This document shows, piece after piece, positions 42,312-53,468 of a DNA stretch of 64,000 nt; positions within the stretch are counted from its first letter, which is position 1, and the number at the start of each line of letters is the position of its first letter. Under the pieces are notes generated by a model, which saw only the letters and a list, made by a program, of their open reading frames with translations, had not been told where the DNA came from and searched no databases. Origin of the DNA: Pseudeuparius sepicola (Eukaryota; Arthropoda; Insecta; Coleoptera; Anthribidae); assembly GCA_963920635.1 (NCBI GenBank), contig OY987299.1:65392692-65456691 (forward strand), written 5' to 3'. A program made the translations under genes and the position numbers.

Positions 42312-42666
42312 GACCGGGAGATAGTGACAGATTTTTGGACGTGATTTTACACAGTATGCCTTGCAAAGGGCATTATGTGGCACATATTCTCACAATAATA
42401 AGGTATGAATCAGAGAGTCATCCAGGGTTCTTCATGTGAAAAACTGAGTTTTCAATTATTCGAGAAATATGCGTTTTGATATGATTTTATACAGGCTGCC
42501 ATGTGTTTTATAATGAAGTTCAAAATGAAAATTCCTCGGAAAAAAATAGGCATATCATTAGGGTGGGTTCAAAGGGCTATTATTGCCACGTGATCTTGTA
42601 TTTTAATAATTAATTTTTCCACGTTTCTGAACAGGCTGCCAATGAGAAGTATGCATTTTCTTTTCT

Positions 42667-45359
42667 GTAGATAACTACGAGGCAATACATAATGAAGGTC
42701 AAATAAACAGGAACGATGGGGTCATGTTGTACGTAAAGAGTGTTTACAAAAACTTTTTTAGTATACAAATTGAAAATATTAATGCAAATAGAGTTATTAT
42801 AGCTAATATACAAATGGGTTTTAGGAAAGTGATTCTAATAGCCCTATATAGACCACCAGAAACTTGTGCAATTGAATTCAATTTGGAAATAGCTAACTTT
42901 TTAGAAAACCATGTAAAGTCGACTAAAGACATTTATTTCTTAGTAGGGGATATATATATAAACATAAAATCCCAACAAGAATATTGCCAGAATTATCTCA
43001 ATATACTTAGTGAATTTGGTTTCCAGTCTCTTATAAATGAATACACGCGAGTGCACAGTGGCTCAAAAACATGCATCGACCACATTTTTGTTCGAAACCC
43101 TAGCAATGACATTACGAGATCGTACGTTTTTCATTATGACATCACTATCCAGTGGCGGCATGTATTGATCTTAAAGTCCCAGTTTCATGTCCATCTCCTG
43201 ATATCAAAAAGTCCATAAAAAAGTTGGATAATAAAAAAATGGTTGAATTAATAAAATTGGAAACATGGAACGAAATTTATGATAGTCAAAACGTTGATTC
43301 AATAACAACAACTTTTATCAAAAAAATTAAAAACGTTATAAATAAAGGCACAAAAATTTTTTTATTAAAAAACTTTACTAAGAAAAGAAAACCATGGATC
43401 ACTCAAGGTATAATGAAGAGTGTCCAAGTAAAACAGAACCTATATAGAAATTGTATGAATAACCCTAATAATGAACATCTGAAACAAAATTATAATAAGT
43501 ATAAACATAAACTTAATAAACTAATAAAAAATTGCAAATATAAATATTACCAACAAAAGATAGAAAAAAATAAACATTGTAAAAAGACCGTTTGGAAAAT
43601 AATAAACGAATTTAGTGGTGTCAAACATAAGGCGTGCAACATTTCAGAGATATTATTCCAAGATCAGAAAATTATTGATAAAAAAGAAATTGCAAATCAT
43701 TTCAATGAATACTTCACCACCCTAGGAAAAAATATGGCAGATAACTCTGTACTGCAGGAATTATTGAAATGAGACGAAAATTAAAAAACACAAATTTATT
43801 TTTATTCCCAACAGATAGCTTGGAAGTTGAAAGTTGCATTAAAGACCTAAAATTAAATAAATCTCCAGGTTATGATGAAATTTATGCGGAAACCCTAAGG
43901 GAAATTGCACCATTCATTAAAGATCCTCTATGTGATATAATAAATAAAAGTTTTAAATACGGCCATTTTCCAAATATTCTTAAGATTGGGTTAATAAAGC
44001 CCCTTCTTAAAAAGGGAGATTCGAAACTACTTTGTAACTACCGACCTATTACTTTAATATCAAATATCGCTAAAATTGTTGAAAAAATAATAAAGCGTAG
44101 ACTAGTAAAATATTTAGACAAAAACAATATACTATCTAATAAACAGTTTGGTTTTAAAGAAGGAATTTCGACAGAGGATGCCATGGTTTTCTTAACAAAT
44201 AATATGTACAAAGCTCTAGATCGGGGAATGTCAACTATAGGTGTTTTTCTTGACTTGGCCAAGGCCTTCGACACTGTTAGTCATGATATTTTGGCTAGTG
44301 TTAGAGGACCTTGGCGTGAGGGGCGTTGCACTAAATCTAATGAAATCATACCTAAGTAATAGAGTTCAATATGTTACTATAGAGAATCATATTAGTCAGC
44401 CACTAACTGTGGAATGTGGCGTCCCGCAGGGTACTGTTTTAGGTCCCATATTATTTTCTTGTTACATCAATGGTTTACTAAATCTTGACACAAAAGGTAT
44501 CATTTCTTCCTTTGCCGATGATACAGTTATACAATACACTGGAAAGAATTGGAAGGACGTTAAAAACACTGCTGAAACTGACTTACAAAAGATCATATCT
44601 TGGTTTGATACTATGAAACTTACTATAAATTTTGAAAAGACCAAGTTCATGCCATTTAGTTGTGATAAGAGGAAGATTCCGGACTATCGTACACTCGTTG
44701 TATCAAAAAGTCCAAGTTGTAATGTTTCTATCAGCTGTACCGATACAATCGCATATTTGGGTGTAGAATTTGATAGGCACTTGAAGTGGGATAATCACAT
44801 ATCAAAACTTTCAAAAAAATTAAGATCAGTTACCTACAAATTCAAAATGTTAAAAAAGGTTTTAAGTACACATGACCTTAAAACTACTTACCACGCATTA
44901 GTGGAATCCTTACTCCAGTATGGGATTGCAGCTTGGGGTAGTACTTATAAATCTCATATGCATCGCCTCGAAGTACTTCAAAAATCATTCCTAAAAATCT
45001 TACTTGGTAAAGACAGAATGTATCCCAGTATTTTATTATTCCAAGAAAGTAAGGTCCTAGATCTAAGACAATTATTTTTTCAAAAAATCCTCAACCTACA
45101 ATTTAAAAATAGAAATAAACTAATACATATATCACATAAATATCCTACCAAACATAAAGAACACAAACAAATTATAACCTCAAAAGTTTCTAAACGATTA
45201 GCACAATGTTCCCTTGATTATATTGGCCCTCGTGTATACTGCTTATTGCCTAAACAGATAAGATCAATTAACAATTTAAACTTGTTTAAACAAAAAACTA
45301 AAATATGGCTACAAGAAATTGATAAACAGATACTCAGAAATATATTTAAAATAGTTTAA
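42667..45359 (+). pseudogene. LINE-C ORF2: endonuclease (partial), RT, C-terminus; three frameshifts
   Basis: Endonuclease: GQINRNDGVMLYVKSVYKNF, IALYRPPETC, FLVGDIYIN (the usual GDFN/GDLN is altered), and TCIDHIFVRNP. A shift near 43150 leads to the linker (KKRKPWITQGIMKSV, the PWxT block). Another near 43770 leads to the RT with LNKSPGYDEIYAET, CNYRPITLISNIAKIVEK, NKQFGFKEGISTEDA and DLAKAFDTVSHDIL. A third near 44290 leads to GVRGVALNLMKSYLSNR, CGVPQGTVLGPILFSCYING, SFADDTVIQY (catalytic FADD at about 44508) and YLGVEFDRHLKWDNHI. The C-terminus YGIAAWGS, LQKSFLKILLGK runs to a stop at 45357-45359. CR1/Jockey-like; no gene beyond this. Confidence 0.88.
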
Positions 45360-45696
45360 CCTACAATCTATTTATTATTCGATAAGTTACTTACCTCACT
45401 TAAACTGCATATATCTAATTACTTCCACCTGCATGCACTACTCATCTGCCACATTTAATGTATAATGCTTAATATCTACTTTCATGACATATTTGTATCC
45501 GGCCTGTTGTAGTACTATAAATACTTGGATTTAACCACGCACATATCAACTTGTTTGATATCAGTGGAATTCCGTTTATTTATGTTCTCAGCGGAATTCA
45601 TAGAAATTTTGGCTAATATTATTATTAAATTAATTAAATTTTATTATTATTATACCATAAAATAAAATATTGTAAAATTTTTGAGATAATAAATAT

Positions 45697-45715
45697 CTAC
45701 TACTACTACTACTAT
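45697..45715 (+). repeat. LINE-C (TAC)n 3' tail
   Basis: Six CTA/TAC units close the element. The three LINEs thus carry two different trinucleotide tails. Confidence 0.85.
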
Positions 45716-46402
45716 CTTGTTATGAAACTGCTGAAAAAAAGATGGCATACCGTTTGCGTATGTCCAAGTGCACTTTACATCGAATAACTCGTTTAAATGA
45801 TTAAATAACATTCAATTTAAACAGAACTTGGACATGCGCGAAAGGTATGCCATCCTTTTTTCAGCATTTTCATAATAAGAACTTGCATACTTCTCATTGG
45901 CAGCCTGTTCAGAAACGTGGAAAAATTAATTATTAATGCTAATAATAGCCCTTTGGACCCACGCTAACGGTATGCCTATGGTTTTCTGAGGAATTTTCAT
46001 TTTGAACTTCATTATAAAACACATCTCAGCCTGTATAAAATCATATCAAAACGCATATTTTTCGAATAATTGAAAACTCCGTTTTTCACATGAAGAACCC
46101 AGGATGACTCTGATTCATACCTTATTATTGTGAGAATATGTGCCACATAATGCCCTTTGCAAGGCATACTGAGTAAAATCACGTCCAAAAATCTGTCACT
46201 ATCTCCCGGTCTAAAAAAGATCCAGTCTTTTTATATCTGTTCTCAGAATGTCATCTTGGAGATAATTCGCCTTTTAGAATAAGTAACACATTTTCTAATG
46301 AAAAATCCTATTTTAGCGCTAAAGAGGGCGCCAGAATTTGGCTCGTACCCCGTAATATTTTTGGTGGCATCCTAAATAATTTATACATGCTTGATCAAGT
46401 AA

Positions 46403-47019
46403 CTAAGCCAACTTAGTAACATTTGGATCGATTTGCTTATCAGGAAGGACTAGTCGTCCCAATTCTCTAATTCTGTTTGTTATCGTTCTATAGTACCTTT
46501 TAACGTGGCCTAAGCGAGTAAATTCAGTTTCTCTGAATAACAAAATTAGCTGATTATTACGTACTGATCTAATAACTTCGTCAATTTGCGTTTTTTTATA
46601 AAACACAGTCCTTAAATCTGCTAGACATATATGGACCTATAGGGAGCATGAGGTAACTCATCGTCTTCGTATTTATATTCCTTTTTATGCTGGACGATTC
46701 TTTAGTTTCTCGGAGTCTACTTGCGAACATGCCTGCAGAGATATCTTTGTGCGTACATTTGTGCACAGTGTTCACAAGGAAGGTATTCACCTACATCATT
46801 TTTTTTTATTGGGTGCAATTTAAGCTGAATTTTGCCTTTGCTTTCCTGTATAGCTAATTTATTTCTTATATAGACTCCCAGATTTCTTAAATCATCTAAC
46901 ATTGTTTTTCTACCTTTTGAATCCAAGGAGAGGATTTTTGCTACTTCAATCTCCTCAGAATGATTTTTGTACGAATGTCTTGGTAGCTTGGCATATAATT
47001 TTCGACAGAATATGCTCAA
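46403..47019 (-). pseudogene. Degraded transposon-type protein with cysteine/histidine finger
   Basis: Three minus-strand ORFs join in order across frameshifts. 47019-46717 has KLYAKLPRHSYKNHSEEIEV, KTMLDDLRNLGVYI and YLPCEHCAQMYAQRYLCRHV. 46790-46596 has MLPIGPYMSSRFKDCVL. 46606-46403 has QIDEVIRSVRNNQLILLFRE and ITNRIRELGRLVL. I recognise this order (CxxC...LxRHxxxxH, KxxLDxLRNxG, YLPCxxCxxxYxxxxLxRHV, LPxxSxxASxxFxxxVL, MRELGRLVL) from multicopy predicted proteins in many animal genomes, probably of transposon origin. A link to tyrosine-recombinase elements such as Cryptons is only a guess. This copy is truncated and dead. Confidence 0.6.
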
Positions 47020-47216
47020 AAATTTTTTTGTCGCAAACTTTTATTTTTTTCATCATGCCTTATGGAAGCTACTGGTACAAGTGGTAGTTTCACCGGGTTT
47101 ATTTCTTCAGGAACTTATGTTTAACTTTTTTCGAGACTGCTAATTGTCGATACTGTTGGTTTTTCACTCAGTTTGGTACTGAAATTTTGTAAATTGAATG
47201 TTGCGAATTTTAGACA
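47020..47216. other. Short spacer before the snap-back element
   Basis: No feature is recognised. Confidence 0.4.
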
Positions 47217-47899
47217 GGCGAGCGGTATACCCCTATTTTGATGCACAGAAAATCAAGTTGACCTCTCATCGAAAGTCGCCTGTTTGACACCTAGTGGGAC
47301 CAATTTGTCATGTCATTGGGAACAAAAAAATCTTAATAACAATTTTTGATCTGAGTGGCACATTATTTGTTATTAACAAAAAACTGTCAAAATAAAACAA
47401 ATGAAAAAAAATGCTCTGAAAGTAACTTCATTAGGTAAACTGGGCAAAACTAAACACTTTTTTCTCTTGATATTTTTTTCTAAAAACGGACCCTTTCCGA
47501 GTTACAGGCGATTTAAGGTGCAAAAATGGCTAAAAGAGGTCAACTTTAAAAATTCATATATTAGCTTCTACCACAGCTTTCAGAACGTTCGAAAGCTCAA
47601 AATGATCCTCGAGACTTGTACTTTCATGTGGTATTTTTTTTTATATAGGCCACTTTTTGTTTTACCTGTTAAATTTGCAGTTGAATTTGCATTAAATTAT
47701 CTAGTTTTGTTCAACAGTTTGAAGTATGTTAGAATGATTATATTCACAAAGAAAAACTTATGTTTATATATTAAATGATTAAGACAATTAATTCAATTAT
47801 CAATTGCATAAAATATTAACATTTTATTAAATAATTTCCAATATTATTACATAATGTTTGTGTTGTAAGCATAGCAAATTTGATTTTATATGTTATCTT

Positions 47900-49240
47900 T
47901 GGTCTCAATTTCCTCTGTTAATATATTATTATCATCGGGTACATTCTCCGCATTTTTGCATTACATTGAACAAGTGAAAAGCTCATAACATTTGAATCCC
48001 CTACCACTACCACAAACAAATAAATTTTTGCAGAAATTCTATTGCGGTATCTCCATCGAAATAATTAACGCATAATATACTATTGTGCAATATCCAGCCA
48101 TACATACTTGGATCAAAAGAGACTATTTTCTTTGATCTTGCTCGAGACCATTCATTCACCTGCCATTGTACTCGTAAAATGTGTTGTAATAGTGCAGGCT
48201 CTGATGGAGGCAGTTTGTCTATGGTAACGTTTTTAACTCCTCCAAGTACATATCCCAAATTATTTATAGACTGCACAAAGTTTTTTGGCTTTTTAACTCT
48301 GCAAGTGTCATAAATCATATACCGTACTTTCACCGTTTTGGTAGACATAGGGGAATAGGCCACGCGTCGCCGTGAGTCCAGCTAGCTTTGTCAGTCGTTG
48401 GCGGGGGGAGTACACAGTAGTCCCGCACCGCTTATCAGTCGAGTTTTGCGAGCAAAAAAACACGCCCCCCCCCAACGACTGACGAACCTAGCCGAATACA
48501 CGGCGGCCCGCCACCCAGCCATGGCAATGTCTACTAAAACGGTGAAAGTACGGAATAACAGTTTTGTCACTGTATTCAATGCTTCCGTATTAGTTAAATT
48601 TACTATGTTTGTCAGATTATCTATGTCCGAATTGGATACCTTGGACAATGCAGTGTATGCTTTCTTTTTTCCCATAAAGTAGAAGGAACTTGTTGTAACG
48701 CAACCACTTACAGCATGCAAAGTCATAAGACATAGGCTTTTACTTGTCCCTATTACTTCATAGACTACGTTTATATCGACGCGTTCGATCCGATTGAGAG
48801 AGGTTTGAATTCACTGGAGCGGACTCAAATAGACGACGTAAACCCTGCAGATTGAAATTCAATCATATTTAAAATTTCAAGTCAAGCCGCTATTTCCAAA
48901 CAGAAGTTGGCTAGAATGTGCACCAACCCACTGTGGAATAAGTATAATAAGTTAATGTCCCTAGAGAGGATTGAAAACCGTAGGATTCAATACTGATGAT
49001 ATAAACGTAGAATTATAAAAGATTTGACATAACTCAATCGGATCCATTTCAATCCGATCAAGTTTTCAAGAGATAAACGATGATCGATTTTTCTGTCGAC
49101 TTTTCCTGTATAAATCCATCTTAATGGCTGCGAATCAAAATATTGATAATGGGAAAGTAAAAGAATGAAAACATCTGGATCCGGAGATTCGACAATAACT
49201 TGAAGATTGGTAGTGGGTCTTGCCTGGATTTCATTCACAT
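47900..49240 (-). pseudogene. Broken transposon-associated gene (possible PIN/FEN-like nuclease family)
   Basis: In minus-strand order: 49238-48987 with VIVESPDPDVFILLLSHYQY; 48726-48553 with MTLHAVSGCVTTSSFYFMGK and LTNTEALNTVTKLLF; then, after a 230-bp insertion, 48320-48007 with RYMIYDTCRVKKPKNF, KLPPSEPALLQHILRVQWQV and GWILHNS...; and a frame-shifted cysteine-rich tail to about 47900 (CKGFKCYELFTCSMQCKN). The order SPDTDV, HAxTGCDTTSxF, LPPxxxxLxxHxxRxxxQ...GW, Cys-rich tail recurs in predicted proteins repeated in many invertebrate genomes. The acidic SPDTDV and GCD motifs resemble PIN/FEN nuclease active sites, which is my inference. In this copy the Asp of GCD is replaced by Val (GCV). 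Confidence 0.6.
48322..48551. mobile_element. 230-bp palindromic insertion inside the broken gene
   Basis: GTACTTTCACCGTTTTGGTA and the following GACAT pair with ATGTCTAC and GTGAAAGTAC at the other end. A second pair, GTCAGTCGTTGG and CCAACGACTGAC, lies inside, around a GC-rich centre with a C10 run. On the minus strand the gene reads ...KLLF before it and RYMIYD... after it. Removing it with one CG of the apparent 2-bp duplication restores a TTC CGG TAT junction in frame. Confidence 0.75.
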
Positions 49241-50288
49241 GAAAAACTATTTAGTGTCTGCTTCCATGTGAATGCAAGCTATATTGAAATCCTCAAATTG
49301 GTAATTGCGTACGTCACTTATAATTTCTAATTCTTAGAACACATTTTACGAGTAAAATGGCAGGTATATGAATAGTCTCAAGCAAGATCAAAGAAAATAG
49401 TCTCCTTTTATCCAAGTTTGTATGGCTGGATATTGCACAATAGTTATGTGTTATGCGTTAATTATTACGATGGAGATACAGCAATAGAATTTTTTGCAAA
49501 AATTTGTTTGTTCGTGCTTCTCCCAGGGATTCGAATATTGCGAGCGTTTCACTTGTTCTAAGCAATGCAAAAATGCGGAGAATGTATCTGATGATAATCA
49601 TATATTGACAGAGGAAAGTGAGATAACATATAAAATGAAATTTGCAATGCTTGCTATGCAAACATGTATTAATATCAAAATTATTTAATAAAATGTTAAT
49701 ATTTTATGCAGTTGATAATTGAATACATTTTCTTAATCATTTATTATATAAACATAAGTTTTTATTTGTCAATATACTCATTGTAACATACTTCAACCTG
49801 TTGAACAAAACTGGATAATTTAATTCAAATTCAACTGCAAATTTAACAGGTAAAACAAAAAGTGGCCTATATAAAAAATACCGCATGAGGGTACAAGTCT
49901 CGAGGATCATTTTGTGCTTTCGAACGTTCTGAAAGCTTTGGTAGCAGCTGAGATATGAATTTTTAAATTTGACCACTTTTAGCCATTTTTGCACCTTAAA
50001 TCGCCCGTAGCTCGAAAGGGGTGCGTTTTTTGAAAAAATATTAAGAGACAAAAAAATGTTTATTTTTTCCCAATTTAGTTATAGAAGGTTTTTTTTTCAT
50101 TTGTTTTATTTTGACAGTTTTTTTGTTAATAACAAATAATGCGATACTCAGACCAAAAATTGTTATTAAGATTTTTTGTTCCCAATGACATGACAAATTG
50201 GTTCCACTAGGTATCAAAGAGGCGACTTTCGATGAGAGGTCAACTTGATTTTCTGTGCATCAAAATAGGGGTATAGGTACCGCTTGCC

Positions 50289-50610
50289 CAAAAGGCTGTG
50301 TCCTATTCATAAGCAGTCTCTGGTATATACTCGGGACTTCCCTCTTCAAAAGACTCCGCTATGCTACTTTCAACTGAATTAACAAATTACAAGTCCAATT
50401 GAGCACATGCGTTCAGGCAAAGCTCCTACAAAATTTGTGGATTTGTAGAGAATTTAAGTTTAAATAATAAAGATGTAATGTGTGTCTCAGAATGCTCCAT
50501 TTTAGGTACAAATGGTAGTTAACTTTTACAGAAAACGATAAAAAAATATTATCCGATAAAGTATTGGGGATGTTTTAACCAGGTTTGGTATCCAATATAG
50601 GTAGGTACTA
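50289..50610. other. Unassigned spacer
   Basis: No gene or repeat is recognised between the snap-back element and the next MITE. Confidence 0.4.
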
Positions 50611-51237
50611 GACCGTCAGACAGTGACAGATTTTCCTTACTGATTTTCTCATTTATGCCTTGGAGAGGTTTGAAAGGTAAATCGATGCTGAGTCGGAAAA
50701 TAGTAATTTTAAGTTTGGCCCCTGGGGAAAACATATGGAAAATTCGATTTTTCAAAACAGAAAAAAAAGGTACTAATTCTCACTTATGCCATGTTCACCG
50801 TATGATTTCTTATACCATTCCGACCTCGAAAACCCAAAGGCGTACGTGTAGCGTGTGGAAAAAGGGTTGAATTAAGGGTTTGGCAGATCACACAAAAAAT
50901 GACTTGGTTTACTGACTCTGTCAGTTATGCCTTTCGAAATGGTGAAAACTTATATCCTCACTAGCCCAAAAATTGATTGGCAGAAGTGACGCGTGGGGAA
51001 AAATAATGCCTTTGGGTTTTCGAGGTCGGAATAGTATGAGAAATCATACGGTGAACATGGCATAAGTGAGAATTAGTACCTTTTTTTCTGTTTTGAAAAA
51101 TCAAATTTTCCATATGGTTTCCCCGGGGGCCAAACTTAAAATTACTATTTTCTGACTCAGCATCGATTTACCTTTCAACCCTCTCCAAGGCGTAAATGAG
51201 AAAATCAGTAAGGAAAATCTGTCACTGTCTGACGGTC
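50611..51237. mobile_element. Palindromic MITE with GACCGTCAGACAGTGACAG ends
   Basis: The left end GACCGTCAGACAGTGACAG pairs with CTGTCACTGTCTGACGGTC, and the arms continue for most of the 627 bp (for example CTTTGGGTTTTCGAGGTCGG near the centre). TA flanks it at 50609-50610 and 51238-51239. The ends resemble those of the GACCGGGAGATAGTGACAG family, suggesting a shared transposase. Confidence 0.88.
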
Positions 51238-51239
51238 TA

Positions 51240-52499
51240 TACACGTTTATGAAAATTGATAGAGATTTTATAAGTTGCAAGACTGATCATTGCACAAAAT
51301 GTGGGTAACCAATAATAATTAAAAAATAAAGTACAAAGGAACTTTTGTTGGAAAATAAAAATGCTTTAGCTACAAATAATCCATTTTTTTATGGTAAAAT
51401 AACAGGTTTGACAAAGAGAATACAGAAGATAGCGTTACTATGAAATAGTATATTGCATAGAAAACGTGCCTTTTTCGACCCAATTTTGAATATTTTGTGT
51501 CACCTTTATTTGGATTGCCGACATATTTCCCACAACTAACTCTATTGTACTGTTAAAGAGCAAAGAAACAATGGAATCCACTATAGTGTACCAAATACCA
51601 AACTTGCTTAAAGCCCCCCCCCCCCAGTACTTTAAAATATACAAAAAAAAAAACACGTTTTTAAATATAACCAGATATGGATTATATTACGGTGTACATA
51701 AAGAATAATTTTTGTCTGAAATTTGAGACGTAAACATTTAAAATTGACATACCAATATCAGAGGAAGCTGCAGGATTTGACATATTATTTAGTTATATGT
51801 CATTCAAATCATCTAAGGCTATGTTACACATATTTCTCCAGCTCTGTAATGTGAGCCATTAGGTAAACTGATGTTTCAATATAGACTTTGCACTTTTTTT
51901 ATTAATACTTCTTCTAAAAATGATAACACTTTAGATGGTTAACCAACAATATAACAGAAGATAACTACAACGTGAAAACCCTGTAACTATTTTTCCAGGA
52001 ATGTAAATTATTGCATTCCATATACCGATCTGATTTTTATTGTGACATGTTATTTGGCATACTGATTGTTTCACAGAACCCTGGCATAACTTCTAGAGCA
52101 TGCAGAACTTCTAAAAATAAGACTTATATTAACTTCGTCTCTTCGTTTTTAGTTTTTCAGATACAGGACCTTCAGGTTTTCAGCTTAAAATTGAATATTG
52201 AGTATTAAGTAGGTATATATTATCGAAATTTTGTACACTTGGGTTTCTAGTATTGCAAAACTCGCTTGTTTTGAAGTTTGAAAGTATAATGTAGAGGGCA
52301 GTAGCCAATGATATCTTGCCAAATATTTAGTTTTTAGAAAATTGCAAAATATGTAGGTAGTTCCAAACGTGAAAAAACAAACTAATATTGTAAATAATGT
52401 ACTACTAAGTTATGAAGTCTTCACTATTTATATAATTTTAATACTTTGGTGATATAATTAAGTAATAAATTCATACAAGATTTATACAAAATCTGAGAT
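51240..52499. other. Unassigned AT-rich stretch
   Basis: Contains a short poly-C run at about 51606-51616 and no gene or element that I can support. Confidence 0.4.
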
Positions 52500-52910
52500 T
52501 ATGCTCTGCATCTCCTTTTTAAATCTAAGTGTAGATAGCTTTTTAAAGCGATCCGGAATTCTATTGTATAGAACAGAGACCTGGTAGCTAAAGGATCTTT
52601 CCTAAATAGCTGTTTTATGTATTGGAGGAGCAATCATATATTTATGCCATAGATCCAAGTTATGAGAATCATATCTAAACTTTTTTTTCATACAAATATC
52701 GTGGTGATTTTTTAAAAAATATATTATGATATAATACCAAAGTATGCAAACATCTTTTTTCCCTCACATAAAGCCAACCAACCTCCCTCAATTTCGCACG
52801 CACACCCCTATCATACTTTCTGATGCCATCAATCAGACGCACACAGCAGTTTTGAATTAATGTATTCGCTTTGCATCTTATATAAGAAGGCATGAGCCGT
52901 ACAACACATC
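52500..52910 (-). pseudogene. Non-LTR element C-terminal fragment (minus strand)
   Basis: ORF 52893-52675 reads KANTLIQNCCVRLIDGIRKY, then VGWLYVREKRCLHTLVLYHN and SPRYLYEK. The pattern LQNxxIRxxxxxxKYDxxxxxxxxLxWLxxxxRxxxxxxxxxxK(I/M) belongs to the C-terminus of CR1/Jockey-like ORF2 proteins. Beyond 52675, in other frames, LSTLRFKKEMQSI-like sequence marks its end. 5' truncated and frameshifted. Confidence 0.7.
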
Positions 52911-52919
52911 ACAATACGT

Positions 52920-53090
52920 GAATTGTGTCAGTGCCAGACTATCACTTAAGAGTTTTTTCAGGTTAGTAGACAATAAGTGCCTTTGGTTAAAAATAAGCAG
53001 CAATAAGTTGAGTGCAACCATTAACATGTTCGGAGAATCTCAAATTAATGTCAAGTTTCAAACCAATATGCAATATACCTTTTTAAATTT
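52920..53090. other. Spacer
   Basis: No feature beyond a short ORF without recognisable motifs. Confidence 0.35.
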
Positions 53091-53272
53091 CCCTGAGTTT
53101 CTTCTCTATCTGCTTTATTTAGCTCTCTTTGATCTGCTAGTGTTACAGTGACATTTACTGACTGGGTTTCTTCTCCAACTGCTTTATTTAGCTCTTCTTG
53201 GTCTGCTGGTGTTACACTGACATTTACTGAATGGGTTTCTTCATCTCCTTTATTTAGCTCTTTTGAGCTTCT
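53090..53272 (-). repeat. 69-bp coding-type minisatellite (23-residue repeat)
   Basis: The landmark TTTCTTC recurs at 53098, 53167 and 53236, exactly 69 bp apart. On the minus strand it encodes about 2.5 copies of ADQxELNKAxxEETQSVNVxVT. The period divides by three and the frame stays open, so it derives from a coding sequence. The surrounding gene is not identified. Confidence 0.78.
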
Positions 53273-53468
53273 ATTAACTTACTTTTGCCTGTAATAGAAT
53301 GCTGGATTGGGCATTCCCAATGGCGAAACAGGTGCTATAACTCTACATTTTTAAACTGTTGACATCTGGACTTTTCGAAAAGCGCATGCATGGCATCATG
53401 TAAATTGATAAATTTTCTTATTTAAGGAAAATTTGAAATGTCAATAAGTTTCATCCTTAGCATACAGT

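Larger units (their letters stand above)
42656..45715 (+). mobile_element. LINE-C: non-LTR retrotransposon, 5' truncated, inserted in a MITE
   Basis: Begins inside the endonuclease, runs through RT and a C-terminal domain, has a ~350 bp 3' UTR and ends with (TAC)n (about 45697-45715). It is the most complete non-LTR coding region in the window. No clear target duplication is seen; about 4 bp of MITE sequence are missing at the junction. Confidence 0.85.
42312..46211. mobile_element. Palindromic MITE, GACCGGGAGATAGTGACAG family, copy 2, split by LINE-C
   Basis: The left part 42312-42655 and right part 45716-46211 together align with copy 1 at 29066-29784, with ends GACCGGGAGATAGTGACAG and CTATCTCCCGGTC. 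Here the left arm is complete, including the ~150 bp missing in copy 1 (ATGTGTTTTATAATGAAG and on). The right flank is TA; the left flank is TG, so a TA duplication would need one mutation. LINE-C interrupts it within AAGTATGCA...CTTGTTATG. Confidence 0.85.
47217..50288. mobile_element. Snap-back (inverted-duplication) transposon of ~3.1 kb
   Basis: Arms of ~930 bp (about 47217-48160 and 49375-50288) are reverse complements, starting GGCGAGCGGTATACCCC on the left and ending GGTACCGCTTGCC on the right. The left arm contains the C-terminal end of a minus-strand gene whose N-terminal part fills the unique centre (48160-49375). The right arm is therefore a second, inverted copy of that gene's 3' end plus flank. 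The plus-strand ORF 47401-47778 and minus-strand ORF 49737-50051 are the same arm sequence read from opposite sides, not genes. Confidence 0.8.

Noticed and set aside
47401..50051. Two similar ORFs (125 residues at 47401-47778 +, 104 residues at 49737-50051 -) that look like a conserved protein pair
   Set aside because: They are the two arms of one inverted repeat, so their similarity is structural; neither has a recognisable domain.
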